Source of the DNA: Chloroflexota bacterium
Lineage (GTDB): Bacteria > Chloroflexota > Anaerolineae > Anaerolineales > Anaerolineaceae
Reading direction: 5' to 3'
DNA length: 64,000 bases
Assembly (NCBI GenBank): GCA_012522475.1
Contig: JAAYKH010000002.1
Location: 1-64,000 of the forward strand
Shown here: positions 1-9,224 of the stretch, piece after piece
Numbering within the stretch: position 1 is the stretch's first letter
Layout of the letters: each line of letters starts with the position of its first letter
Program-made: the position numbers and the translations under genes
The notes under the pieces: model-generated
What the model was told of the DNA's origin: nothing
The model's database searches: none
Seen by the model: only the letters and a program-made list of their open reading frames with translations

Positions 1-1196
1 AAGTCAACAACAGTTGCATTTCCGTGGCTATCCTCTATACGTGAATAGACATAGATCTCTTCCACGGGTACCGGGAAGCCCTCAATAAGGCTCGAGAAAT
101 CAAAGCTCCATGTCTCTGTATCACCAACAGTAATTGTGGTGCGGATCCAATCTTCTATAAACATGCCAGGTGAACCAGGTATGTTCCCCCTTGCAAATAC
201 TGAAAGAGACACCTGTTTGCCCTGATCGGCTGTGCCGCTGACCGTGTTGGTATGAAAATTACTCCCGTTGATTCCCAGGTTTTCAACCGTGTACTCAAGC
301 GCAGTGGTGCTGCCTAAGGTATACATTTTAAGCTCTGTGCCGCCATGTATAACATTCTCGCCAAGCGTGACATCCACCATGCCATCATCATCGGCGGTAA
401 CGGTTTCTGGCCCAGAGCCATCAATCTCTAAAAATACGTCTGCATTTTCTGGCCAGCCATAAGAAACGATTCTACCAGTCTGCGGATAGACAGTTATTGT
501 TCGGTTGGGCTCAACGTGGTAATGGTAATCGCTTCTTGTAGAAGCGATTGTTGAATTTCCTTGCGCATCTTTTACCTCTGCGGAAATTGAAACCTCATTC
601 ACATCCGGTTTCCCAAAGACCAAATCTGTGAAATCTGCACTCCAATTTTCTTCTGAGTCACCAAGCTCAATGGTCGGCCAGATGCAATTAAGCGCATATG
701 GTGGACCGTTTCCACTTTTTGCACAAATCGTTAACTGCACGGTTTTACCAGCTTCGGCTTTGCCGCTGACCGTATTATTTGAAATGTTAAGCTCCGTTAT
801 TTCTATGATCTCAACAATATGCTTAAGGTGTTGACTGCCAAATAGGGTGGATAACTCAATTTCATCGCCAGCCTGTATATCGTAAGTAAGGGTAACATCC
901 ACAACGCCATAATTGCTTGCTTGTACAGTCTGTACACGCGACTTATTAATCTTTATAGCCACCTGCGAATTTCTTGGCCAGCCAGGGGAATAAATAGTGT
1001 TTTTTTGCGGATTAACGCGCATGTAAAAATCAGGAAAGGCGTTTGGTTGTGAACTAAACTCCCCGTCTATATGTTCCACTTGGCCCGGAGCTGCTTTTGC
1101 CTCTCCGGGTAGTAAAGCGAGAAAGGCAAGCATAAAAATGCTCACGAAAAACAAAGTAAAAAAACTGCGCAGTTTGACCTGCTTGTCATTTTTCAT
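1..1196 (-). CDS. Secreted protein with tandem Ig-like repeats (3' end cut by window edge)
   Basis: An open frame of at least 398 codons runs off the window; it was read by direct translation of the minus strand. The start is ATG at 1196, preceded by a strong AAGGAGGT Shine-Dalgarno (SD); an in-frame GTG lies directly before it. Residues 1-37 form a signal peptide with a basic N-region, a hydrophobic core and an AKA/A cleavage site. Two homologous units of about 160 residues follow, from about residues 58 and 222. Each has a GWPxN motif, then TVxA...VDVTL, NTVSG and a final DxxGN(A/S)T. This resembles bacterial Ig-like or adhesin-type domains of exported proteins. I do not recognise the family. 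The C-terminus, and so any anchor or enzymatic domain, is not visible. Confidence 0.8.
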   Translation of the reverse strand, partial: MKNDKQVKLRSFFTLFFVSIFMLAFLALLPGEAKAAPGQVEHIDGEFSSQPNAFPDFYMRVNPQKNTIYSPGWPRNSQVAIKINKSRVQTVQASNYGVVDVTLTYDIQAGDEIELSTLFGSQHLKHIVEIIEITELNISNNTVSGKAEAGKTVQLTICAKSGNGPPYALNCIWPTIELGDSEENWSADFTDLVFGKPDVNEVSISAEVKDAQGNSTIASTRSDYHYHVEPNRTITVYPQTGRIVSYGWPENADVFLEIDGSGPETVTADDDGMVDVTLGENVIHGGTELKMYTLGSTTALEYTVENLGINGSNFHTNTVSGTADQGKQVSLSVFARGNIPGSPGMFIEDWIRTTITVGDTETWSFDFSSLIEGFPVPVEEIYVYSRIEDSHGNATVVD

Positions 1197-1507
1197 CACG
1201 GTAACCTCCTTATTTGTTAAAAATAGGGTCTATCAGTTTCTTCAAACGTTACCTGTCAGCGACATCTTATTAAACACAACCTCCTTTTCGTAGAAAGTTA
1301 AATTAAACAGAACCTCGACATCAAGGCATTTAGTACAACACCATAACGTGTAATTTAACATCTGTTAGGAGAGGGTGGAACGGTCGTTTTGAGGCTTTCA
1401 TGTTTTTCCCTCACAGAAGTAGGTATCAGAGGTGAACATACGGCCATTGATAAATACGTGAAGTGAAAAAGCCCGTACTATAGATTAATTTTAAATGATT
1501 TGAAATA

Positions 1508-1537
1508 ATTATAACAGTAATTTATAATTTATGTAAA
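1508..1537 (-). promoter_or_regulatory. Possible promoter for the secreted repeat protein
   Basis: On the minus strand TTTACA (1537-1532), an 18-base spacer and a perfect TATAAT (1513-1508) make a sigmaA-type promoter. The predicted start of transcription would leave a leader of about 300 bases before the ATG at 1196. The surrounding DNA is very AT-rich, so a chance match is possible. Confidence 0.4.
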
Positions 1538-2219
1538 ACTATTTCGAAAAACATATTGCCCAACCGGCGAATTAATCGGGTATTTCCCTCCTTATAGTAG
1601 AATAGATTTTCTATGAACACACGCTATCCGAAGCAAATCGTCGCCAAAGCTGACGGCTCGCACCAGCAAGCCGCACAGGACCTACTTTAAAATACCCTAG
1701 CAGATTACCAGGCCTTGGAAGCGCAGCAGGTACATACCCCGGCAGCAGCAGGTGGCTGTGGCGCAGATGCTTGCCTAGCTCGTAAGCCCGGCCAATTTCT
1801 GGCGTGCGCGGCTGAAAACTCCTCAAAAAGTGGAACTCATACAGACTTTGCGGACAAGTTTCGCTGCCAACGGATTGTGACCATGCTCGACCGCCTTAGG
1901 ATCGCTTTGCGGAAACTAAGTTGCTCGCAGACTCTCATGTCGAAAAGTTGTTCACCACACGTGAGTAAATTGATATTTTAGCATTGCGTGAAAGACTTGA
2001 AGGAAAAATCTTTCAGTTGTGGAGTGCCAGAGCATCAAAGAATGATGGTCTTGTCAAAACAGCTTTGATACTTTAAGAAGGAAGGAGGAAGGACCCTTAG
2101 GCAATATTATCTTTTGTCAAGACAGGGACAATGGCGATCAATAAGCCCTTCGATTGCAACCTTGTGATGGGTGCAAACTGATGACGTTAATCTTGGAAAC
2201 TCCCATTTGCATTGAAAAA
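1538..2219. other. Stretch without a supportable gene; possible decayed coding remnant
   Basis: No frame is convincingly coding. From about 1613 to 2080 the base composition rises and open stretches exist on the plus strand, but they are broken by stops and no family motif is visible. A 25-codon plus-strand frame starts at 1613 and ends in TAA; further open pieces lie in other frames. This looks more like a decayed gene, perhaps a transposase or other accessory gene, than a functional one. No inverted terminal repeats were found. I see no clear terminator for nrdJ here. Confidence 0.3.
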
Positions 2220-4790
2220 TCAGCACTCGCTATAGCCACAACTATAACACTTCCGACATCCCTCTTCATTGACCAGAGAGGCATGACCACATTCAGGGCA
2301 AAGTTCATTAATCACACGCGGCGTCTGCTCTTCATCTGAAGCAATATCCGATAATGGCAGGGTTGGCTCGTTGAGCATCGGGTCTTCAAGGCTGTCTTTG
2401 TCCTGGTCTTGGTAGCGGTTGTACAGGTACTCATCTAATGCTTTGGCGATTCCATCGGGCAAAGAGCGAATGCGGTTGGCACCAAAGCCGAGCGACCGAC
2501 CGCCACCAATCCCGGAAAGCTGGTCTATGATGGCTTTCAGGCGTTTACGGGGTTCAATCGGGGATGCAATTCGCAGGATGTACGAAATTAAGCGACCAAT
2601 TGCTTCTGAATGGGCCGCGGTTTCTGTGCCGGCTTTGGCCGTATTAATAAACACTTCGAAGGGTTGCTCACCACCGTTTTCATTGATGGTGACGTAAGTC
2701 TTCCCCAAGGGTGTTTCAATTGTATTTGTGTAGCCCCTTAATGAGCGCAGTCGAGGTTTGACAGTGTCATGCCAGATGGGTATTTGCTGGGCGGGACCTG
2801 CTTGATCTGATTGTTTAACCCTGGCAGTGCTATTGGTTTCCAGAACGACTTGTTCTCTTGAACCTGTGACGTACACGGTGATGCCTTTGCACCCCAGCTC
2901 CCAGGCGAGCAAGTAGGCTTGTGCGACATCCTCTGTGGTTGCGGAGGAAGGAAAGTTGATCGTCTTGCTCAGGCTGTTGTCAACAAAGGCCTGTAAGGCA
3001 GCTTGCATACGGACGTGCTCTTCAGCTGTGATGTCGCCTGAAACAACGTAGACATTCCTGATATGGGGTGGCAGGTCATCCACGCTCTGGCAGGAACCGG
3101 TCTCGAGGATTTCCTCGATGATGCATTCCCGGAATTCAGGGTCAAAATTTCCGGAATCGAGTTCTGTTTGAAATTTTGGACTGATGTAATTTAATTTGAC
3201 ATTCTTGCCGTTGTCATTGAAATGTCGCACATAAGCTAGGGCAAATACGGGTTCACAGCCATATCCCTCACAGCCTGCAACAGTGGCAATTGTCCCGGTT
3301 GGAGCGATTGTGGTTTGGGCAGCATTGCGGATACCGTGGTTTCGTATCCCTGTGACCACGGTTTCCCAGTTGATTTCTGGCCGATGATAGTCATTTTCGT
3401 AAGGTTCAATCGGTTGAGGCGGCGTCCAGCGCATGTCTTCAGGATCATACAGGCTGCCCTTGATGGCTGGAAAGCTGCCTCTTTGTTTGGCTAATTCAAT
3501 ACTGGTCAGCATGCTATGAAAACGAATAAACTCCATCACCTGGGCGGAAAACTCCTGCCCTTCTTTACTGCCATAACGGATTTGAACATGGTAAAGCAAA
3601 TCGCTCAGGCCCATGATGCCCAAGCCAATGCGGCGGGCTTTCAATGCCGCTTCTTTGAGCTGAGGCACAGCGGGCACATAGGCGTTGGCATCGACAACAT
3701 TATCCAGAAAAATGGTGGCTGTTTCAACGGTCTTTTGAAGTGCGCCCCAATCGAGGGTATGATCCGGACCCAAATGCTCTGCAAGGTTGATGGATGCCAG
3801 GCAGCAATTTTCGTAGGGGCCCAACCATTGCTCGCCACAGGGATTGGTGGATTCCAGGTTGTAAAGATGAGGGACAGGGTTTTCCCGATTAGCCGCATCG
3901 ATAAAAAGCAAGCCAGGCTCACCATTATGATGGGCCTGAGAAACGATTTTGTCGAAGAGGTCGCGCGCCCGGATGGTCTTGTGGATTTTTGTTGGGATAT
4001 TTTTTGCAATGGCATCGCTCAAGTCGCCGTTGAAACTTTGATACTCCGAAGAAGTTTCATCTGGAAAGCGCAGTTCCCAATCGAGATCCGCTTGGACTGC
4101 TTTCATAAATGCATCGGTGATACCAACAGAGGTATTAAAATTGGTAATGGCATTTTCATTGGTTTTACAGGTGACGAACTCTTCGATATCTGGATGATCC
4201 ACGCGCAGGGTGCCCATATTAGCACCGCGCCGGGTGCCTCCCTGAGCAATTTCGCCAAAGGCCTGGTCGTAGACCCGTAAGAAACCAATCGGACCTGTTG
4301 CTTCGCCAGCAGAAGATTTTACCTGTGAGCCAGAAGGGCGCAGCCTGGAAAAACTGAAACCGTTCCCCCCCCCTGTTTGTTGAATCAGGGCTGCATTTCT
4401 TAACGTGGAGAAGATTCCATCATCTTGCCGCCCCATGTCGTCGGAGATGGGAAGGACAAAACATGCCGCCAATTGACCGAGGGGTGTGCCCGCTCCGGTA
4501 AATGTGGGTGAGTTGGGAAAGAACTTTTTTTCGGCCAGCAATCGATAAAAAGCATGCGCACGAGCATCCACATCGGCCATATTTTCAGATTCAATCTTAG
4601 CCACATGGTAAGCAACACGCCAAAACATTTCTTCGACGGTTTCAATTGGTGAGCCATTTTCACCTTTACGCAGATATCGCCGGATAAGCACCTGGCGTGC
4701 ATTTTCACTCAACTCTACCCCTGGTAAATTTTTGGGTAAGGGAGGGGTCGGTAAAAGATCTTTTGATTGCGACCGGGCGCTATCTGTCAT
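2220..4790 (-). CDS. nrdJ: Adenosylcobalamin-dependent (class II) ribonucleoside reductase
   Basis: This enzyme reduces ribonucleotides to deoxyribonucleotides using coenzyme B12, independently of oxygen. The 856-residue protein carries family landmarks: LAACFVLP with the first redox cysteine (about C110), NPCGE with the thiyl-radical cysteine (about C318) and Glu320, and a following [10 protein letters not shown] segment with the partner cysteine. Residues from about 700 form a TSCPD domain, and the C-terminus is a Cys-rich tail with a CPECGH...[12 protein letters not shown] pattern that should re-reduce the active site. The start is ATG at 4790 with SD AAGGAGAT. A longer frame to 4913 exists but would run into nrdR. 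The gene lies 28 bases after nrdR, so they form one operon under the NrdR boxes. Confidence 0.95.
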   Translation of the reverse strand: MTDSARSQSKDLLPTPPLPKNLPGVELSENARQVLIRRYLRKGENGSPIETVEEMFWRVAYHVAKIESENMADVDARAHAFYRLLAEKKFFPNSPTFTGAGTPLGQLAACFVLPISDDMGRQDDGIFSTLRNAALIQQTGGGNGFSFSRLRPSGSQVKSSAGEATGPIGFLRVYDQAFGEIAQGGTRRGANMGTLRVDHPDIEEFVTCKTNENAITNFNTSVGITDAFMKAVQADLDWELRFPDETSSEYQSFNGDLSDAIAKNIPTKIHKTIRARDLFDKIVSQAHHNGEPGLLFIDAANRENPVPHLYNLESTNPCGEQWLGPYENCCLASINLAEHLGPDHTLDWGALQKTVETATIFLDNVVDANAYVPAVPQLKEAALKARRIGLGIMGLSDLLYHVQIRYGSKEGQEFSAQVMEFIRFHSMLTSIELAKQRGSFPAIKGSLYDPEDMRWTPPQPIEPYENDYHRPEINWETVVTGIRNHGIRNAAQTTIAPTGTIATVAGCEGYGCEPVFALAYVRHFNDNGKNVKLNYISPKFQTELDSGNFDPEFRECIIEEILETGSCQSVDDLPPHIRNVYVVSGDITAEEHVRMQAALQAFVDNSLSKTINFPSSATTEDVAQAYLLAWELGCKGITVYVTGSREQVVLETNSTARVKQSDQAGPAQQIPIWHDTVKPRLRSLRGYTNTIETPLGKTYVTINENGGEQPFEVFINTAKAGTETAAHSEAIGRLISYILRIASPIEPRKRLKAIIDQLSGIGGGRSLGFGANRIRSLPDGIAKALDEYLYNRYQDQDKDSLEDPMLNEPTLPLSDIASDEEQTPRVINELCPECGHASLVNEEGCRKCYSCGYSEC

Positions 4791-4818
4791 GTCGTAATCT
4801 CCTTGCTTAATGATGCTG

Positions 4819-5274
4819 TTAAAAATCGTCGGATAACAAACGATCAATTTCAGAACGAATGTCATTAAGGTCATCCAGCTGCAAATAAACAATGGCGTAT
4901 CGAATATATGCAATGTAATCCAATTCTTTCAAGCCCTGGATGACTAAATCACCTACAATGCGAGAGGGGATTTCAGCTTTCCCCATGCGTTGAAGTTCGG
5001 CTTCAATTTCCCCGGTAAGACGTTCAATATTGGCAGCAGAAACCGGTCGTTTGCCGCAGGCAATGCGAATGCCATGATTTAATTTATCGCGATCAAAGGC
5101 TTCGCGTGTACCATCCTTCTTAACCAACAAGGGTGTTCCCAGGATGGGGCGTTCCAACGTGGAGAATCTTTCACCACAGTTCAGACACTCCCTTCTACGC
5201 CGGATTCCACCGGGAGCATTTTTGGTGGTGTCGATAACTTTTGAGTCATGATATTGACAAAAAGGGCAATGCAT
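4819..5274 (-). CDS. nrdR: Transcriptional repressor NrdR
   Basis: NrdR senses ATP/dATP and represses ribonucleotide reductase genes. The 151-residue protein matches the usual length. An N-terminal zinc ribbon has cysteines at 3, 6, 30 and 33 (MHCPFC and ECLNCG), followed by the RFSTLERP segment and an ATP-cone domain (from about residue 45, [14 protein letters not shown]). The family is diagnosed by this exact domain order. It is the first gene of a two-gene operon with nrdJ. The tandem palindromes just upstream suggest that it represses both itself and nrdJ. Confidence 0.96.
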   Translation of the reverse strand: MHCPFCQYHDSKVIDTTKNAPGGIRRRRECLNCGERFSTLERPILGTPLLVKKDGTREAFDRDKLNHGIRIACGKRPVSAANIERLTGEIEAELQRMGKAEIPSRIVGDLVIQGLKELDYIAYIRYAIVYLQLDDLNDIRSEIDRLLSDDF

Positions 5275-5314
5275 ACGAGGCTCTTTTCCTGTGAGAAACA
5301 GACTGTGACAATTT

Positions 5315-5366
5315 CACCCCCATAGATAGGGGTGTGATTTCCTTTACCCCCCACTTATTCGGGAGA
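5315..5366 (-). promoter_or_regulatory. Tandem NrdR-box operators
   Basis: Box 1 (5315-5334) is CACCCC-N8-GGGGTG with a dyad centre at 5324.5. Box 2 (about 5347-5366) is a weaker palindrome, CCxCCC...GGGxG, centred at 5356.5. The centres are exactly 32 bp apart, about three helical turns. Tandem boxes on the same DNA face with this spacing are the known hallmark of NrdR operators. Both lie just downstream of the predicted -10, where bound NrdR would block transcription. Confidence 0.75.
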
Positions 5367-5372
5367 AATTCA

Positions 5373-5400
5373 ATTGTAGCACAAGACGAAATTTGTTCAA
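5373..5400 (-). promoter_or_regulatory. nrdR-nrdJ promoter
   Basis: On the minus strand TTGAAC (5400-5395), a 16-base spacer and TACAAT (5378-5373) form a plausible sigmaA promoter. The start point would fall at about 5366, at the edge of the NrdR boxes, which fits repression. Confidence 0.6.
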
Positions 5401-5578
5401 GCAAATCTTCGTGTATAAACCTTAAAAAATTCTCATATTAAACACTTTTTAACCATTCGAATTTGTAAAACTTATAGATTTTGAGATGAGTGTTATAAAC
5501 CTAGCGATCAGGGCAATCGGCGTGAGTTTCCATGAACCCATTTTGGGTAAGACGAACTTTTTGCGGTTAATTAATGGA

Positions 5579-5606
5579 AAAACGCAGGCGGATCAACCTG
5601 CGTTTT
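5579..5606 (-). terminator. Intrinsic terminator closing the dcw operon
   Basis: A perfect 10-bp stem (AAAACGCAGG / CCTGCGTTTT) with an 8-base loop is followed on the minus strand by a T tract. It lies 177 bases past the ftsZ stop and would end the long cell-division transcript. It may also act in the other direction. Confidence 0.75.
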
Positions 5607-5782
5607 CCATTGAAACCTTTTATTCAGGGGAGAGGAGTGGGTTAACCCTGAACGTTTACTGGTTTTACAGCCATCCTAAACAAACCAGGGGGTCCCTGGT
5701 ATGCAACTTAAGCTGGCAATCTTATTAGTATCGTATTAAGGCACACGTGCTGTGCGATCCTGGTTGACCACACCAACACCGA
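5607..5782 (-). other. Structured ftsZ 3' untranslated region
   Basis: No gene is visible between the ftsZ stop and the terminator. The stretch contains a hairpin GCACA-N5-TGTGC (5741-5755), a 7-bp hairpin ACCAGGG-N3-CCCTGGT (5684-5700) and a palindrome GGGTTAACCC (5638-5647). It could be a structured 3' UTR or an unrecognised small RNA. I checked by eye for SRP RNA, tmRNA and RNase P signatures and saw none. Confidence 0.4.
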
Positions 5783-6937
5783 TTAATTTTGATTTCGTTT
5801 ACGCAAAAAGGCCGGTACGTCTAAATCATCCGTGTTGATCCGTGTCGGGAATTCATAGGTTTCCGCATTCACACGAGGCGCCTCTTCTGTTGTTTCAACT
5901 TCTTTTTCGAGCAACGTGGGCAGTGGGCGCTGCTTCGAGGTATAGGTTTCTTTGGGTTCGATTCTTGAGAAAGTACTGCTTAAACTTTGTCCTTCAAACC
6001 CGGTGGCAATGAGCGTGATGCGCAGATTTTCTCCCATTCTTTCGTCAATGACAGCACCGAAAATCAGATTGACTTCCGGGTGAGCTGTGTCTTTAATCAG
6101 GGCAGCGGCCTGGTTAACTTCAGTAAGCTTGAGGTTTTCGCCGCCGGTTACGTTGAATAGAATGCCGCGCGCACCATCGATGGTGACATCCAATAATTGA
6201 TTGGAGATCGCAATTTCAGCAGCTTTTTGAGCACGCTCTTCCCCGCTGGCTTCACCAACAGCCATGAGCGCTGCACCACCTTCTGACATAATCGTGCGCA
6301 CATCTGCAAAGTCGAGGTTGATCAAGCCCGGGACGGTGATTAACTCCGAAATGCCCTGGATGCCCTGGCGGAGAACATCATCAGCAACTTTGAAAGCTTC
6401 TTGAAGGCTTGAGCGTTTGTCGACGATTTGCAGCAAACGGTCGTTGGGGATGATGATCAGGGTATCTGCGTGCTCTTTAAGAGCCATGGTGCCTTCTTCT
6501 GCTGATTTTGACCGATGTGTGCCCTCAAAAGTGAAGGGACGTGTGACCACACCAATGGTCAGGGCGCCAATTTCCTTGGCAATTTGGGCGACGACGGGCG
6601 CGCCACCGGTGCCTGTCCCACCGCCAAGGCCTGCGGTCACGAAAACCATATCGCTGCCTTTAAGGACTTCGTAAAGTTCTTCGGCGGATTCCTCGGCGGC
6701 GATGCGGCCAATGCGGGGATCACCGCCTGCACCAAGCCCGCGGGTGGATTTTTCACCAACACGCACGCGCACTTTGGCTTTTGAAAATTGCAGTGCCTGG
6801 GCATCTGTATTTACTGCGATGAATTCGATGCCGGACAAGCCTTCATCAAGCATCCTGTTGACGGCATTGCAACCGCCCCCACCGATGCCGACGACTTTTA
6901 TTCTTGCAAATGATTCAGGTTGTAAACTTTTATCCAT
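5783..6937 (-). CDS. ftsZ: Cell division GTPase FtsZ
   Basis: FtsZ is the tubulin-like GTPase that polymerises into the division ring. The 384-residue protein has the N-terminal [16 protein letters not shown] nucleotide-binding loop, the tubulin signature [10 protein letters not shown] (about residues 105-114), the T7 catalytic loop region ([11 protein letters not shown]) and the conserved C-terminal peptide [12 protein letters not shown] that binds FtsA. The start is ATG at 6937, because SD GAGGAG sits 6-7 bases upstream; an 11-codon longer frame is unlikely. It is the last gene of the dcw operon, 49 bases after ftsA. Confidence 0.98.
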   Translation of the reverse strand: MDKSLQPESFARIKVVGIGGGGCNAVNRMLDEGLSGIEFIAVNTDAQALQFSKAKVRVRVGEKSTRGLGAGGDPRIGRIAAEESAEELYEVLKGSDMVFVTAGLGGGTGTGGAPVVAQIAKEIGALTIGVVTRPFTFEGTHRSKSAEEGTMALKEHADTLIIIPNDRLLQIVDKRSSLQEAFKVADDVLRQGIQGISELITVPGLINLDFADVRTIMSEGGAALMAVGEASGEERAQKAAEIAISNQLLDVTIDGARGILFNVTGGENLKLTEVNQAAALIKDTAHPEVNLIFGAVIDERMGENLRITLIATGFEGQSLSSTFSRIEPKETYTSKQRPLPTLLEKEVETTEEAPRVNAETYEFPTRINTDDLDVPAFLRKRNQN

Positions 6938-6986
6938 GATTTGCTCCTCTTCTTTTATAAAGTTCAACAAAGATTTCAGACTAAAC

Positions 6987-8216
6987 TCAGGGCAGCAAAC
7001 GCCTGAGGAGATCCTTAAATTTCACCGACCATTCACCGGTGTGCTTTGGTCGGCGCCGGTCAGAGTACTGATTTGATTGGGCAATCAGTAAGGCCCATTC
7101 CAACAAACCCACGCTGGTTGAAAATGCCGGTGAGTCTAATTGGTCTGTAAGGCCAACTAGGTTTTGAGGTTGGGCGGTTCGCGCAGGCAAACCCATGACT
7201 TGTGAAGCAAGTTGACGTGCACCGGGCAGAAGGCTCGACCCACCGGTCAGCACCACGCCGGCCGGTAAGAGTCCGTCGTAACCAGATCGACGAATCTCTT
7301 GTAATACAAGGTAAAAAATTTCCTCCATACGAGCCTGGATGATCTCTGCTAATTCCACCCGGTTAATTCGATCGGGTAAATCGCCGCCGAAACTTCGGAT
7401 GGTGAATTGCTCTTCGGGGTTAAGGGCCTCTTTTAACGTATGCCCAAATTTCAATTTAATTTCTTCAGCCTGGCTGATCGGTAGACGCAACATATAGCCA
7501 ATATCGGAGGTGACGTGATCTCCACCAACGGCCAACACCATGGTGTGCCAGACATCACCATCGATGTAAATGGCCATATCAGTTGTTCCTCCGCCAATAT
7601 CAATCACGGCGACTCCCATGTGGCGTTCAGTTTCGGTGAGGACGACTTCACCAGAAGCAAGGGGGTTGAGGACGAATTGTGAGACCTCGATACCCGAGGC
7701 TGCAACACACTGGCGCAGGTTTTCCATAGTTGAAGAAGAAGCGGTGATGATATGGGCTTCTACTTCCAGGCGGTAACCATGCATTCCCACCGGGGTTCGA
7801 ATGCCATCTTGTCCATCAATGATGAAACTGCGTTGAATGACGTGCACGATCTCTCGGTTGTGCGGGATGGCAACGGCCTGAGCTGCATCCAGGGCGCGAT
7901 CAATGTCATCCAGATCGACGACACCACCAGAGATACCCACAACACCGCGGCTATTGACAGCAGACACATGAGAACCCGCCAAGCTGACCAAAGCCGCATT
8001 AATCTCAAAGCCCGAAGTTCGTTCGGCTTTTTCAACAGAGTGTTGAACTGCAAGCGAAGCCGCGTTCAGATCGACAACCACGCCTTTACGCAGCCCCTGG
8101 GAAGGTTCAATACCCACCCCGAGGATGCGGAGATCGCTTTCATTTTCAACCCGGGCCACCAGGGTGCAAATTTTACTTGTTCCGATGTCGATTCCGACAA
8201 TAATTGGTTCGTCCAT
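6987..8216 (-). CDS. ftsA: Cell division protein FtsA
   Basis: FtsA is an actin-fold ATPase that tethers FtsZ to the membrane. The 409-residue sequence shows phosphate-1 (GIDIGTSK), phosphate-2 ([15 protein letters not shown]) and adenosine ([13 protein letters not shown]) motifs in order, with the FtsA-specific 1C/SHS2 insert between them. The extreme C-terminus ([12 protein letters not shown]) is an amphipathic membrane-targeting helix. The gene starts 2 bases after the ftsQ stop and precedes ftsZ. This is the normal ftsQ-ftsA-ftsZ order. Confidence 0.97.
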   Translation of the reverse strand: MDEPIIVGIDIGTSKICTLVARVENESDLRILGVGIEPSQGLRKGVVVDLNAASLAVQHSVEKAERTSGFEINAALVSLAGSHVSAVNSRGVVGISGGVVDLDDIDRALDAAQAVAIPHNREIVHVIQRSFIIDGQDGIRTPVGMHGYRLEVEAHIITASSSTMENLRQCVAASGIEVSQFVLNPLASGEVVLTETERHMGVAVIDIGGGTTDMAIYIDGDVWHTMVLAVGGDHVTSDIGYMLRLPISQAEEIKLKFGHTLKEALNPEEQFTIRSFGGDLPDRINRVELAEIIQARMEEIFYLVLQEIRRSGYDGLLPAGVVLTGGSSLLPGARQLASQVMGLPARTAQPQNLVGLTDQLDSPAFSTSVGLLEWALLIAQSNQYSDRRRPKHTGEWSVKFKDLLRRLLP

Positions 8217-8218
8217 GC

Positions 8219-9223
8219 TTATTGCTCCATTCGATAATAAGGGGCATGAATAAATTCAAGGCTGATCAAAGCCGGGGTAATATTTTGTTGATTGAGAACA
8301 GTCAAAATCTCCTGGTATTCGATAAGCTTTGTATCAATATTGGCTGTTTCCTGGCCAAAATAAACCAACCAACCGTTCGGATCCTGCCATCCCAGCCCAA
8401 ACTGCGAATCGTATTGCAGCTGACTGCCTTCGGGCATAAATTTTGTAATGGATAAAACTGCTGCGACAAATTCTGGTGTTGTGCGGGGGATGACGTTTTC
8501 CATTAGGGGGCTGATCTCACCCATTTCGACATCAATCTCCTGATGTGGAACCGTGGGCGCAGATGGTGGATCTCCCACTGCAACGACTCGTTGGGGGACG
8601 TCTTCCTCTCCGAAAACGGGGAAGAGTACACCTTCAGCGTCAATCCATTGCGAAGAACCTTCTTGTTCCCAGAGGATTATCGGCTCGCGCTCTTCAACCT
8701 GGATGGTGACTTTGGCAGGGAGTTTGATGGAAACTTGCGCGTTTTTAATGCCCGGCAAGCTGGCCTCAACTTTGTCTTTGACCACATCGGGTTCAATTGT
8801 GATAATTGACTTGTCAACCAGATCTAATTGTGCAAGGACAACCTCCGGACTCAACCGTTGAGCTCCTTTGAGGTTGATGGTGCTGATTCGAAATGTGCCC
8901 AGGCTGGAAAAACTGATTACAACTGTTAACGCAAACAGAAAAACAGCTCCAGAAAAGAGGCGCCAACCCAATTGCAACCTTGGCAAAGCTGGCAACTGGA
9001 ATTCTGCCACCTTCTTTTTGATGGGGACATAAGTGGCGTGTTTCTTCCGGGTAACCACCGGGGTAGGGGTGTTCGCCCTGCGTGGAACCGTTACATTGCG
9101 GGCCTTCGGCTTGCGCGTGACACTGCTCCCAAGGGGAGCACTGGGTTGCTTTTTACGCTTTTGTTGCCTACGGGCCCGAACCTGTTCAGCCCGGCTCATT
9201 TCGCCCTGGTTACGGTTGGCCAT
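8219..9223 (-). CDS. ftsQ: Cell division protein FtsQ/DivIB
   Basis: FtsQ is a bitopic membrane protein linking early and late divisome parts. The 334-residue product has a long, very basic cytoplasmic N-terminus (residues 1 to about 85, many Lys/Arg), a single membrane segment (about 90-110), a POTRA domain starting FRISTINLKGAQRLS, and the FtsQ domain with VTIQVEEREPIILWE. The start is ATG at 9223, 2 bases after the ddl stop; a frame extending back to 9286 would lie inside ddl. Assignment rests on topology, the POTRA sequence and position between ddl and ftsA. Confidence 0.9.
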   Translation of the reverse strand: MANRNQGEMSRAEQVRARRQQKRKKQPSAPLGSSVTRKPKARNVTVPRRANTPTPVVTRKKHATYVPIKKKVAEFQLPALPRLQLGWRLFSGAVFLFALTVVISFSSLGTFRISTINLKGAQRLSPEVVLAQLDLVDKSIITIEPDVVKDKVEASLPGIKNAQVSIKLPAKVTIQVEEREPIILWEQEGSSQWIDAEGVLFPVFGEEDVPQRVVAVGDPPSAPTVPHQEIDVEMGEISPLMENVIPRTTPEFVAAVLSITKFMPEGSQLQYDSQFGLGWQDPNGWLVYFGQETANIDTKLIEYQEILTVLNQQNITPALISLEFIHAPYYRMEQ

Positions 9224-9224
9224 A

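Noticed and set aside
1613-2100. Naming an insertion sequence here
   Set aside because: No inverted repeats, target duplications or transposase motifs were visible.
3516-4280. 254-residue plus-strand open frame
   Set aside because: It lies wholly antisense inside nrdJ, whose motifs are complete; its length is due to nrdJ codon bias.
4791-4913. 41-codon N-terminal extension of NrdJ
   Set aside because: It overlaps nrdR, has no SD, and the ATG at 4790 has a strong one.
5486-5728. 80-residue plus-strand frame between nrdR and ftsZ
   Set aside because: It runs straight through the terminator hairpin at 5579-5606, has no SD and shows no family motif; the region reads better as the ftsZ 3' UTR.
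5607-5782. Calling 6S, SRP, tmRNA or RNase P RNA downstream of ftsZ
   Set aside because: None of their conserved sequence marks could be found on either strand.
7752-8237. 161-residue plus-strand open frame
   Set aside because: Antisense to ftsA and without SD or recognisable domain.
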